Assembly: GCA_023251095.1 (NCBI GenBank)
Contig: JAHEZL010000004.1
Coordinates: 1-48,225 of the forward strand
Origin: Flavobacteriales bacterium
GTDB taxonomy: Bacteria > Bacteroidota > Bacteroidia > Flavobacteriales_C > GCA-002722245
Direction of reading: 5' to 3'
Length of the DNA: 48,225 nucleotides
The translations under genes were made by a program, and so were the position numbers. Positions 1-8,269 of the stretch are shown here, piece by piece. How positions within the stretch are numbered: the first letter of the stretch is position 1; every line of letters starts with the position of its first letter. The notes beneath the pieces were generated by a model, which was not told the DNA's origin, did no database searches, and saw only the letters and a list, made by a program, of their open reading frames with translations.

Positions 1-96
1 AGCTCTGCTGAAATCGTTTAAACTTCAATTTTCTCTGGAAATCATGTATAGTAAGGGATGCCGAAGTTTTGTTTTTTCAACGTTAGGACGATAGTG

Positions 97-240
97 AGCG
101 AAGCGTAACTTGGTGATTTTATGAATGAACGTAGAAGTTTTTAACTTCTTTCCTCGAAGAGGAACAATTGTTTTTCCTGCGGAAAAAGGAAGTTGAAAAC
201 TTCCAAGTAGATTTTTGGTTTCGCAAAGTTACGCTTCGCT
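97..240. repeat. Nested inverted repeat in gene-free left edge
   Basis: The outer arms at 97-111 (AGCGAAGCGTAACTT) and 226-240 are exact reverse complements. Between them are two short hairpins, 134-148 (GAAGTT/AACTTC) and 188-204 (GGAAGTT/AACTTCC, 3-nt loop), which are also complementary to each other. The layout resembles a dispersed palindromic element. It lies downstream of the 280-609 gene and could act as transcript end structure. The rest of 1-279 shows no supportable gene. Confidence 0.6.
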
Positions 241-279
241 AAACTTCGCGAGGCCTGTGTAATCTAGCGAGGCGGTGTC

Positions 280-609
280 CTATTTAACTGTTGCAGGAAA
301 TTTAGAATTCATTACATCAAGGAATTCTTTGAAATTGCTATTCCATAATCTAGAACCGGGAGTAAACGTAAAACTTTTAGCTTGACCGTAGATTTCAATT
401 TCCCAAATCATTGAGTCATTTATCATGTTAAAGGTTTTTCTCACCGATTTAATGCTGCCTAAAGAGAAAGATTGCTCGCGATTATTCTTGTCGACGATAT
501 ATAAGTTTTTTTCGTCAAAAAATATTTCAATACGCTTGGGAAATAATTTGCGAAGAAATGAAATTATTGGTTTAGAGCTTATTCTTTTTTTTGAAGATAT
601 TTCTGTCAT
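280..609 (-). CDS. Hypothetical small protein downstream of thrC
   Basis: Encodes about 109 residues that I do not recognise. The N-terminus is basic (EISSKKRISSKP) and the body alternates short hydrophobic and charged stretches, with a predicted beta-rich middle (KNLYIVDKNN, WEIEIYG) and a final helix (FKEFLDVMNSKF). That order is compatible with, but does not prove, a small PH-like fold. There is no signal peptide or membrane segment. I chose the ATG at 607-609; an in-frame TTG at 616-618 would add three residues. It follows thrC by about 15 nt on the same strand, so it is probably cotranscribed with the thr genes, but nothing links it to threonine synthesis. Confidence 0.6.
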   Translation of the reverse strand: MTEISSKKRISSKPIISFLRKLFPKRIEIFFDEKNLYIVDKNNREQSFSLGSIKSVRKTFNMINDSMIWEIEIYGQAKSFTFTPGSRLWNSNFKEFLDVMNSKFPATVK

Positions 610-624
610 ATAACGCAAATTATT

Positions 625-1911
625 CTACCCCAACAACACCGCTTTCAACTCCTCAAAAGTATTCCCTAACGCAATCGCTTTTTTCTCACGTTTCAAATAT
701 TCTTTCAAACGCTCAGGAACTTCAACTTTTGCTTCAATGGCAGGTTCAACTACATCGCCAAATTTAGCAGGGTGCGCGGTTTCAAGGAAGATTCCCTGTC
801 CGCCATTTTTGTTCATCCACTTTTTGAGTCCGGCATAAGCGATAGCGCCGTGAGGATCCATAACGTAGTTCAATTCTTTATATACTTTACGCATTGCAGA
901 TCGTGAATCATCATCAGAAAAAGCATAACCCACCATATCATTTTGGATGGCTTCTAAGTTGTGATTGTACAATTCTAAAATTCTTGCGAAGTTGCTTGGA
1001 TCACCAATGTCCATAGCGTTGGAAATGGTGCTAACACTCGGCCTCGGACGATAAATTCCTGTTTGTAAATATTCAGGAACAACGTCGTTCGCGTTGGTAG
1101 AAGCAACAAATTTATTTACTGGAAGTCCCATTCTTTTGGCGAACATTCCAGCTGTTAAGTTTCCAAAGTTTCCGCTGGGGATTGAGAAAGCCAAAGGTTT
1201 CTTTTTGTCTTTCAATTGCTCGTAAGCCCAGAAATAATAAAAGGATTGAGGTAAAAATCTGGCAACGTTAATAGAGTTCGCAGAAGATAAATTCATTTTA
1301 GATCGCAACTCAGCATCGTTGAAAGCCAACTTCACCATCGCCTGACAATCATCGAAAGTACCATTGATTTCAAGGGCTCTGATGTTTTGTCCCATTGTGG
1401 TGAGTTGTTTTTCCTGAATCTCACTCACTTTTCCTTTCGGATATAAAATCACCACTTTGATGCCTTCTACACCTAAAAATCCACTGGCAACAGCGCTTCC
1501 TGTATCTCCTGAAGTAGCAACTAAAATAGTCACTTCTTTGTTTTCATTTCTCACAAAGTAGCTTAAGTTGCGAGACAAATATCTTGCGCCTACATCTTTG
1601 AAAGCGCAAGTTGGTCCGTGCCACAATTCCAAAGAATAAACATCGCTTTCCACTTCAACAATAGGAAGAGGGAAGTTCAAAGTTTCTTCAACGATCTCTT
1701 GTAGTTTTGCATTTGGAATTTCACCGTCGACAAATCTTTTTGCCACTTCAAAAGCAATTTCGTGCAATGGTTTTTCATTGCCGATCAATCCTTTCGGGAG
1801 AGCTTCAATTCTTTCCGGGAAATACAATCCTTTATCGGGAGCCAATCCGCGAACTACCGCTTCTTCGTAGCTAACCGCGTCGGCTTTTTTGTTGGTGCTG
1901 TAATATTTCAT
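625..1911 (-). CDS. thrC: Threonine synthase
   Basis: A 428-residue PLP enzyme that converts O-phosphohomoserine to threonine, the last step of threonine synthesis, in the cytoplasm. The N-terminus (YYSTNKKADAVSYEEAVVRG) is typical of the family. The Schiff-base lysine is expected at K105 in FKDVGAR, and the phosphate-binding ATSGDTGSA motif follows. The length matches the shorter bacterial thrC form. It starts 2 nt after the thrB stop, so translation is probably coupled. The gene order thrA-thrB-thrC is the same as in the classic enterobacterial operon. Confidence 0.97.
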   Translation of the reverse strand: MKYYSTNKKADAVSYEEAVVRGLAPDKGLYFPERIEALPKGLIGNEKPLHEIAFEVAKRFVDGEIPNAKLQEIVEETLNFPLPIVEVESDVYSLELWHGPTCAFKDVGARYLSRNLSYFVRNENKEVTILVATSGDTGSAVASGFLGVEGIKVVILYPKGKVSEIQEKQLTTMGQNIRALEINGTFDDCQAMVKLAFNDAELRSKMNLSSANSINVARFLPQSFYYFWAYEQLKDKKKPLAFSIPSGNFGNLTAGMFAKRMGLPVNKFVASTNANDVVPEYLQTGIYRPRPSVSTISNAMDIGDPSNFARILELYNHNLEAIQNDMVGYAFSDDDSRSAMRKVYKELNYVMDPHGAIAYAGLKKWMNKNGGQGIFLETAHPAKFGDVVEPAIEAKVEVPERLKEYLKREKKAIALGNTFEELKAVLLG

Positions 1912-1913
1912 GA

Positions 1914-2849
1914 TTAAATTTCTTTTACCCCATTCGGGTTCACTTTTGAAACGTAAACAATATATTCAATGCCAAAGTTTTCGTACACTTCACTCATGGC
2001 TTTTTTTACTTTTTCAGCCGTTGCTTTTCCTTTGCTCAAAGCGAAAATAGATGGTCCTGATCCTGAGATGGAACAGCCCAAAGCACCGGCTTGAATGCTG
2101 TTGAATTTCACTTTATCGAAACCGGGAATCAATACCGAACGGATAGGTTCAACGATTACATCTTCTAAAGAGCGACCGATTAAATCGTAATCTTCTAAAA
2201 ATAATCCGGCTACCAATCCACCAACATTTCCCCATTGTACTACCGCTTTTTTAAGCGGTAAGCTGATGCGTAAAACGCTGCGTGCATCGGAAGTTTTAAC
2301 TTCAATCTGCGGATGAATTACGGTGCAGTATAAATCTTTAGGAGTGTTGAGTTTTACAACATCTAAAGGAGAGTAGGAGCGAACTAAAGTGAAGCCTCCG
2401 AAAATTCCGGGAGCAACGTTATCGGCATGCGCAGTGCCAGAAGCCAATCGTTCACCTTCCATGGCAAAACGAACGAGAGCAGTATTGTCGAATCCGGCTT
2501 TCAGTAATTTATTTACTGCCACTACAGCGCCTGCTGATGAAGCGGCAGAGGAACCAATTCCACTTCCCGGTTTAACTCCTTTTTTAATAGAAATTTCTAA
2601 ACCCTGATCAGAACCAAGTTCTTGCAACAAAGCTTTGATGGCGACGCCCACAACATTTTTATCGGCATCGAGCGGAAGATCTTCAGCACCTTCAATTTTG
2701 GTGATGATGATTTTTTTAGTGTTTGTTTTTTTTACTGTTATTTCATCGCCGGGATGTTCGAGGGCGAAGCCTAATACATCAAATCCGCAAGCTACGTTGG
2801 CAACGGTAGCCGGGGCGAATACGCTTATACAATCACTTTCTTTTGTCAT
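1914..2849 (-). CDS. thrB: Homoserine kinase
   Basis: A 311-residue GHMP-family kinase that phosphorylates homoserine with ATP. The family's glycine/serine-rich ATP loop is seen around residues 92-107 (PGSGIGSSAASSAGAV). The N-terminal substrate region (APATVANVACGFDVLGFAL) and the C-terminal GCSISGSGPSIFAL motif are both present. The length is usual for the family. It lies between thrA and thrC on the minus strand and abuts thrC, supplying O-phosphohomoserine to it. A palindromic repeat occupies the 130-nt gap to upstream thrA. Confidence 0.97.
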   Translation of the reverse strand: MTKESDCISVFAPATVANVACGFDVLGFALEHPGDEITVKKTNTKKIIITKIEGAEDLPLDADKNVVGVAIKALLQELGSDQGLEISIKKGVKPGSGIGSSAASSAGAVVAVNKLLKAGFDNTALVRFAMEGERLASGTAHADNVAPGIFGGFTLVRSYSPLDVVKLNTPKDLYCTVIHPQIEVKTSDARSVLRISLPLKKAVVQWGNVGGLVAGLFLEDYDLIGRSLEDVIVEPIRSVLIPGFDKVKFNSIQAGALGCSISGSGPSIFALSKGKATAEKVKKAMSEVYENFGIEYIVYVSKVNPNGVKEI

Positions 2850-2871
2850 GTTGTTTATCTTGAAATCTCTG

Positions 2872-2958
2872 CGTCATTGCGAAATTTTTGTACTCAAAAA
2901 TGAAGCAACCTTCTGTTGATGAGTTTGCTTCGTCGTGGGTACACTCCTCGCAATGACG
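2872..2958. repeat. Palindromic element inside the thr operon
   Basis: The arms CGTCATTGCGA (2872-2882) and TCGCAATGACG (2948-2958) are exact reverse complements and enclose a spacer of about 65 nt containing GAAGCAA and TTGCTTC, so the internal part also folds back. Elements beginning CGTCATTGCGA are, to my knowledge, dispersed in many bacterial genomes including Bacteroidota. Here it sits in the 130-nt gap between thrA and thrB. Confidence 0.75.
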
Positions 2959-2979
2959 TGGAGGGTGTATTGTCATTTT

Positions 2980-5412
2980 CTAATCTCTATTCGACACTCT
3001 AATTATATCTGCAAAAACTCCTGCAGCGGTAACTTCGGCACCTGCGCCTGCACCTTGAATTACCAAAGGTTGCTGAGCATATCTGTCAGTGTAAAAAGAT
3101 ACTATATTGTCTTTTCCTTGTAAGTTGTAAAAAGGATGAGTGCTGTCAACAGCTTCCAATTTCACGAAAGCAGTTTTACCATCGTAGCCGCCAATCACGC
3201 GCAATTTCTTTCCTGCTTTGTTGGCGTCGGCATACATCTTTTGGAAAACGTCTTCGTTCTTTTGCAATTCAACAAAGAAATCGTCCACTGTTTTTGCATC
3301 GAAACAACTTTGAGGCAGGAAGCTTTCCACTTTAATTTCGTCCATTTCCATGCGGTAGCCGCTTTCACGGATAAGGATAACGATTTTGCGTTTCACATCG
3401 GTACCGCTTAAGTCGATGCGTGGATCGGGTTCGGTGTAGCCTTCTTTTTGTGCGATTTTCACGATGTCGTGGAATTTCACTTTATCGTTGAAGTTATTGA
3501 AGATGAAATTCAGTGAGCCCGAAACAACGCCTTCAATTTTATTGATTCTGTCGCCGCTGCCTATCATGTCGTTCAAAGTTCCTATTACCGGAAGTCCGGC
3601 ACCAACGTTGGTTTCAAACAAGAACATCGCGCGGTTTTTAAGCGCCAGCGATTTTAATTTTTTGTAGTTGTCGTATTCAGAAGAGCAAGCCACTTTATTG
3701 GCTGTTACTACTGAAACACTATTGGATAGTAGTTCTGCGTAGCTTGCTGCAACATCATAGTTGGCAGTAACATCAACGAAAACCGAGTTTCTTAAATCGA
3801 GTTCCTTAATGGCAGATATAAAACCTTTCATATCGAAAGCCTTACCGTCCTTAGCTAAAAGATCTTTCCAGTTCTCCAGGTTCAACCCGCCTTCATCACC
3901 CAGTAACATTTTTTTGCTGTTGGCCAATCCAACTACGTTCACATCAATGTGCGCGTTTTTCAATAAAACAGCTTTTTGTTTTTTGATTTGCTCAACGAGC
4001 GTTCCGCCCACATTACCAACACCAACGATGAAGATATTCAGTTTTCTGTTTTCCGATTCGAAGTGACGTTCGTGCAAAACATTCAATGCTTTTTTTACGT
4101 GTTTTTTCTCAATCACCACAGATATATTTCTTTCGGAAGAACCCTGAGAGATGGCGCGAATGCTGATTCCATTGCTGCCGAGAGCACTCATCATTTTTCC
4201 TGAAACGCCCACTTGTCCGCTCATTTTTTCTCCAACGAGGGCAACGATAGCCATTTCTTTTTCCACTTTCAAAGCGTCAATTCTACCGAGCGACATTTCA
4301 TATTCAAACTCCTTACTAACGGCTTTTTGCGCTTTATCCACGCTGGAGTCGTCGATAGCAATAGTGATAGAATGCTCGGAAGAACTCTGTGTAATCAAAA
4401 TAACATTTACCGATTCTTTGGCCAAAGCGCCAAACAAACGACTGGAGATGCCCGGTATTCCTATCATACCTGATCCGCTCAAGCTTACGAGCGTAATGTT
4501 CTCAATGGAAGTAATTCCTTTGATAGGCTGATCGGTATCGGCAGTGGGACAAATTAAAGTCCCGTGATCCTGCGGAGCGAAAGTGTTTTTAACCAGTATA
4601 GAAATATTCTTTTTCAATGCCGGTTGGATGGTTGGAGGATAAATCACCTTAGCACCAAAGTGCGACAATTCCATTGCCTCTAAATAGGAGATGCGGTTGA
4701 TAGGGAAGGCCGTTGCCACTTTGCGTGGATCGGCAGTCATCATTCCGCTTACATCTGTCCATATTTCCAGCATTTCAGCATTCAATGCCGCCGCAAAAAT
4801 AGCGGCAGTATAATCTGATCCGCCGCGACCCAAAGTAGTGGCTTCCCCTTTATCGGTAGAAGCAACAAAGCCCGGAGCAACGCAGAGTTTCAAACCTTTA
4901 AAAACTTGTTGTATGTTTTTATCTGTTGTTTCAAAATTCACTGCGGCATTGCCGAAATTGCGGTTGGTTTTAATTAACTCTTTAGAATCGAGTAAAGTAG
5001 CACCAAGGTAATTGGCAATGATTACAGAAGATAGCTGTTCGCCAAAGCCCACAATGAAATCGCTGGTTTTAGGCGTTAATTCACGAATTAAAAAAACACC
5101 GTTTAAAATATCTTCCAGCTTATTGAATTGCACTTTAATATTGGCAATCAATCCGCTTTGTTTATCAATAGAAACCAACTCACGAATGGCTGTGAAATGA
5201 CGGTTTTCCAGTTCTTTAATAATGTTTTGGTATTCTTCGTTACCTGTTTCAGCCATTGCGCTGGCTTCTAACAATTTGTTAGTAACACCGCCCATTGCAG
5301 AAACTACTACAATCAGCTCATGGCGCTCCGCTTTATCCTTTACGATAGCCGCCGTTTTTTTTATTGCATCTGCGGATGCCACTGAGGTTCCGCCAAATTT
5401 TAAAACTTTCAT
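2980..5412 (-). CDS. thrA: Bifunctional aspartate kinase / homoserine dehydrogenase I
   Basis: An 810-residue fusion that catalyses the first step (aspartate phosphorylation) and third step (aspartate semialdehyde to homoserine) of the aspartate pathway. The kinase domain is about residues 1-290 (KFGGTSVA near the start, GRGGSDYTAA). A regulatory region with two ACT-like units follows (about 300-455). The dehydrogenase starts near residue 458 with an NAD(P)-binding motif (IVGVGNVGG) and continues with a VTANK motif and the GVVSGSLNFIFN segment. The length is that of ThrA/MetL proteins. The presence of ACT units suggests threonine feedback, as in E. coli ThrA; that is inferred. It is the first gene of the operon. 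No leader peptide or attenuator was seen upstream. Confidence 0.97.
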   Translation of the reverse strand: MKVLKFGGTSVASADAIKKTAAIVKDKAERHELIVVVSAMGGVTNKLLEASAMAETGNEEYQNIIKELENRHFTAIRELVSIDKQSGLIANIKVQFNKLEDILNGVFLIRELTPKTSDFIVGFGEQLSSVIIANYLGATLLDSKELIKTNRNFGNAAVNFETTDKNIQQVFKGLKLCVAPGFVASTDKGEATTLGRGGSDYTAAIFAAALNAEMLEIWTDVSGMMTADPRKVATAFPINRISYLEAMELSHFGAKVIYPPTIQPALKKNISILVKNTFAPQDHGTLICPTADTDQPIKGITSIENITLVSLSGSGMIGIPGISSRLFGALAKESVNVILITQSSSEHSITIAIDDSSVDKAQKAVSKEFEYEMSLGRIDALKVEKEMAIVALVGEKMSGQVGVSGKMMSALGSNGISIRAISQGSSERNISVVIEKKHVKKALNVLHERHFESENRKLNIFIVGVGNVGGTLVEQIKKQKAVLLKNAHIDVNVVGLANSKKMLLGDEGGLNLENWKDLLAKDGKAFDMKGFISAIKELDLRNSVFVDVTANYDVAASYAELLSNSVSVVTANKVACSSEYDNYKKLKSLALKNRAMFLFETNVGAGLPVIGTLNDMIGSGDRINKIEGVVSGSLNFIFNNFNDKVKFHDIVKIAQKEGYTEPDPRIDLSGTDVKRKIVILIRESGYRMEMDEIKVESFLPQSCFDAKTVDDFFVELQKNEDVFQKMYADANKAGKKLRVIGGYDGKTAFVKLEAVDSTHPFYNLQGKDNIVSFYTDRYAQQPLVIQGAGAGAEVTAAGVFADIIRVSNRD

Positions 5413-5530
5413 TAAAAGAGAATTTGTGCGAAAATAAACAATTCGATGGTTCTTTTCTAAAGAAGCTGATTATAATAGCGTATTTAAAAGGGAAAAATAT
5501 TAATATTGTGACACGATTTTAAAAGCATAA

Positions 5531-7396
5531 ATGAAAATACTAGGAATATCTGCATTTTATCATGATTCCGCTGCTGCAATTATTGAAAACGGAGTAATTA
5601 TAGCAGCTGCACAGGAAGAGCGTTTCACGAGAAAAAAACATGATCCGGGATTTCCGGTGAATGCTGTTAAATACTGCCTGGAAGAATCAGGAACTTCTTT
5701 GGATGATTTGGAAGCAGTGGTTTTTTACGATAAACCTCTTTTGAAATTTGAAAGACTTTTAGAAACCTATTATGGTTTTGCTCCAGTTGGAGTAGCTTCT
5801 TTTGTGACGTCCATTCCTGTTTGGATCAAAGAGAAAATGTTTTTGAAAAAACTGATTCGCGACGAACTGGAAAAAGTAGAAGCATACGACAGAAAAAAAC
5901 TCAATTTACTTTTCCCTGAACATCATCTTTCCCATGCTGCCAGTGCATATTATCCTTCGCCTTTTGAAGATGCAGCGATTTTAACCATCGATGGCGTAGG
6001 TGAGTGGGCTACGGCTTCTATCTGCCATGGAAAAGGAAAAGACATAACAGTATTGAAAGAATTGCAGTTCCCGCATTCAGTGGGCTTGTTGTATTCTGCC
6101 TTTACTTATTTCCTGGGATTCAGAGTGAATTCGGGAGAGTACAAACTGATGGGATTGGCTCCTTACGGAAATGCTGATTCGCCACAGGTTAAAGGATACA
6201 TTGAAAAAATAAAATCCACTTTGGTGGACATGAAAGAGGACGGATCGGTGTGGTTGAATCAAAAATACTTTACTTACGCTACAGGCTTGAGAATGGTGCC
6301 GGATGGACGTTGGGAAAAATTATTCGGTTTTCCCCGTCGCGAATCGGAAGCACCTTTGGAGCAACACCATTGCGATTTAGGAGTGGCCATTCAAATTGTA
6401 ACAGAAGAAATTGTAATTAAAATGGCGCGTGAAGCGCAACGATTAACAGGTTCAGAGAATTTGTGCATGGCAGGTGGTGTGGCTTTGAATTGTGTGGCCA
6501 ACGGTAAAATTCAAAACGAAAATATTTTTAAAAATTATTTCATTCAGCCGGCAGCAGGTGATGCGGGAGGTGCTTTGGGTTGTGCTTTGGCGGCGTATTA
6601 TATTCATTACCAGCAAGAGCGCAAGGTGGATCACACCAAGTTGGATGCGATGAAGGGCAGTTACCTCGGTCCGGAGTCTTCCGACAAAGAAATTGAACAG
6701 GCTGCGCGTAAGTACTCTGCGAAATACACCAAGTTTGAATCTTTTGATGAACTGGTTAAGGTAGTAGCGGGTTATTTATCTGAAGGAAATGTGATCGGCT
6801 GGCATCAGGGACGAATGGAATTCGGTCCGAGAGCGCTTGGAAATCGCAGTATCATTGGTGATGCAAGAAATGAAGAGATGCAGAAAAAACTGAATCTGAA
6901 AATTAAATACAGAGAAAGTTTCCGTCCTTTTGCACCATCTGTTTTAGCGGAAGATTGCGGGGAATATTTTGATTATAAAGGAATTTCACCCTATATGTTG
7001 TTGGTTCATCCGGTGAAAGAATCGCGCAGAAATCCTTATCCGCAAGGATTTAAGGAATTCGGATTGAAAGAAAAATTATACCACAAGCGTTCGGATATTC
7101 CTTCTATCACACACATTGATTATTCGGCAAGGATTCAAACGGTGCACCGTGAAAGCAATGAAAAATACTGGAAATTAATTCAGGCTTTCAAGCAAAAAAC
7201 GGGTTACGGATTGATTGTCAACACCAGTTTTAATGTGAGGGGAGAGCCTATTGTTTGTACACCTGAGGATTCTTACAAATGTTTGATGAGAACAGAAATG
7301 GACTTTTTAGTAGTAGGAAATTATGTTTTCAATAAAACAGAACAACCTGCATGGAAAGAAGGAGCGGAGTGGAAATTAGAATATGTATTAGATTAA
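5531..7396 (+). CDS. Carbamoyltransferase (NodU/CmcH/TobZ family)
   Basis: A 621-residue O-carbamoyltransferase. The family uses carbamoyl phosphate and ATP, through a carbamoyl-adenylate, to carbamoylate hydroxyl groups of sugars or natural products. The N-terminal Kae1-like domain carries YHDSAAAI near residue 10 and the metal/nucleotide motif EHHLSHAASAY (H131, H132, H135), followed by TIDGVGEW. Later motifs are GGVALNCVANGK and FGPRALGNRSI, with the C-terminal carbamoyl-binding domain (NTSFNVRGEPIVCTPEDS). The length is normal. It leads a tight cassette with DUF5989 and SxtJ-like genes (gaps 12 and 3 nt). The substrate is unknown; no biosynthetic cluster or glycosyltransferase is adjacent. 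Confidence 0.93.
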   Translation: MKILGISAFYHDSAAAIIENGVIIAAAQEERFTRKKHDPGFPVNAVKYCLEESGTSLDDLEAVVFYDKPLLKFERLLETYYGFAPVGVASFVTSIPVWIKEKMFLKKLIRDELEKVEAYDRKKLNLLFPEHHLSHAASAYYPSPFEDAAILTIDGVGEWATASICHGKGKDITVLKELQFPHSVGLLYSAFTYFLGFRVNSGEYKLMGLAPYGNADSPQVKGYIEKIKSTLVDMKEDGSVWLNQKYFTYATGLRMVPDGRWEKLFGFPRRESEAPLEQHHCDLGVAIQIVTEEIVIKMAREAQRLTGSENLCMAGGVALNCVANGKIQNENIFKNYFIQPAAGDAGGALGCALAAYYIHYQQERKVDHTKLDAMKGSYLGPESSDKEIEQAARKYSAKYTKFESFDELVKVVAGYLSEGNVIGWHQGRMEFGPRALGNRSIIGDARNEEMQKKLNLKIKYRESFRPFAPSVLAEDCGEYFDYKGISPYMLLVHPVKESRRNPYPQGFKEFGLKEKLYHKRSDIPSITHIDYSARIQTVHRESNEKYWKLIQAFKQKTGYGLIVNTSFNVRGEPIVCTPEDSYKCLMRTEMDFLVVGNYVFNKTEQPAWKEGAEWKLEYVLD

Positions 7397-7408
7397 AAAT
7401 TTATTGAT

Positions 7409-7558
7409 ATGGAGTTTTTAAAAGATTTTTGGATGTTCTTGAAAGAGAGAAAAAAGTTTTGGTTGGTGCCAATGATTTTGATTCTTGTTTTGATTGGTGT
7501 GTTGTTGGTTTTCGGAACGTCGGGTGCAGCTGCACCATTTATCTACACTTTATTTTAG
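7409..7558 (+). CDS. DUF5989 family small membrane protein
   Basis: A 49-residue peptide starting at ATG 7409 and ending at TAG 7556-7558. It begins MEFLKDFWMFLKERKKFW, continues into one hydrophobic helix (about residues 18-36) and ends APFIYTLF. This pattern matches the DUF5989 family as I know it, which is typically found beside NodU-type carbamoyltransferases and SxtJ-like proteins. It lies 12 nt after the carbamoyltransferase and 3 nt before the next gene, so it is almost certainly cotranslated. The function is unknown; a membrane anchor or adaptor for the enzyme is my inference. Confidence 0.88.
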   Translation: MEFLKDFWMFLKERKKFWLVPMILILVLIGVLLVFGTSGAAAPFIYTLF

Positions 7559-7561
7559 TAT

Positions 7562-8074
7562 ATGAAAGGAGCTACGGTTGATAAAGAGAAAATCTCAGAA
7601 ACATTAGGTACGCTTGCTTTGGCGTGTTTGGTGTTTCAGTTGGTTCTCGCGAATAAATTGCAGATGAATGAAAATCTGCACGATTATTTGTTCCTGCTAA
7701 TTGCTGGATTGTTTCTGGCGATTTCCCTGTTTTCACTTACAACAGTGGGCGTAATGCTGATAGTTGCTAATTTAAGCATTCCTATCGGGTTCTGGTATTT
7801 GGGTATAACAGGTGGAGCATTATTACTGTTGTCGATTTTTAAAGTGAAACTGGATTGGCTGATTTCCTTTGGCTGGCTGAAGCTGGGTGAGGGAATGGGC
7901 TTTGTAATGTCGAAAGTAGTTTTGGGCGCAGTGTTTTATGTATTTGTTTCTCCGCTGTCTGTAGTATACAGGATCTTCAATAAAAATCACATGAATAGAG
8001 AAAAGAAAGGTGATTCTTATTATGTGACGAGAGATCATCTTTTTGAGAAAAAAGATTTGACGAATACTTGGTAA
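7562..8074 (+). CDS. SxtJ-like membrane protein
   Basis: A 170-residue protein with about four hydrophobic segments (roughly residues 13-31, 41-62, 65-93 and 115-137) and a hydrophilic C-terminal tail (RIFNKNHMNREKKGD). The segment FGWLKLGEGMGFVMSKVVLGAVFYVFVSPLSVVYRI fits the SxtJ family, which was named from the saxitoxin cluster and accompanies carbamoyltransferases. It is the last gene of the cassette. The biochemical role is not known; association with carbamoyl transfer at the inner membrane is inferred from context. In other genomes the cassette often continues with an SGNH-hydrolase gene; here it ends at a large inverted repeat. Confidence 0.8.
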   Translation: MKGATVDKEKISETLGTLALACLVFQLVLANKLQMNENLHDYLFLLIAGLFLAISLFSLTTVGVMLIVANLSIPIGFWYLGITGGALLLLSIFKVKLDWLISFGWLKLGEGMGFVMSKVVLGAVFYVFVSPLSVVYRIFNKNHMNREKKGDSYYVTRDHLFEKKDLTNTW

Positions 8075-8088
8075 TTATTGCCGAAGAG

Positions 8089-8254
8089 AAATCCCTCTGC
8101 CAACACACAGAATTCCTTCGCACCTCCCTTTTTCAAAGGGAGAAGTGCGCCGCTCCTCATCCACACTCAGAATAAGTAATGCTTTTTAGGGAATGGGCTT
8201 CTCCCTTTGAAAAAGGGAGGTGCGAAGGAATTCTGTGTGCAGGCAGAGGGATTT
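8089..8254. repeat. Large inverted repeat (57-nt arms) between convergent genes
   Basis: The left arm 8089-8145 and right arm 8198-8254 are reverse complements over 57 nt with only two adjacent mismatches, around a 52-nt centre. Within each arm a smaller palindrome (CTCCCTTTxxCAAAGGGAG type) can also fold. It fills most of the gap between the SxtJ-like gene (plus) and lepA (minus), so it would fold in transcripts from both sides and probably works as a bidirectional terminator. The long near-perfect arms suggest a MITE-like element. No target-site duplication was evident. Confidence 0.85.
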
Positions 8255-8269
8255 ATCAGTCAAAGAATT

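Noticed and set aside
2-93. Open frame entering from the left edge on the plus strand (about 30 codons)
   Set aside because: Short, unrecognisable and followed directly by the repeat-rich DNA; it cannot be distinguished from chance.
5413-5530. Search for a threonine attenuator or leader peptide upstream of thrA
   Set aside because: No Thr/Ile-rich short frame and no terminator/antiterminator pair was seen.
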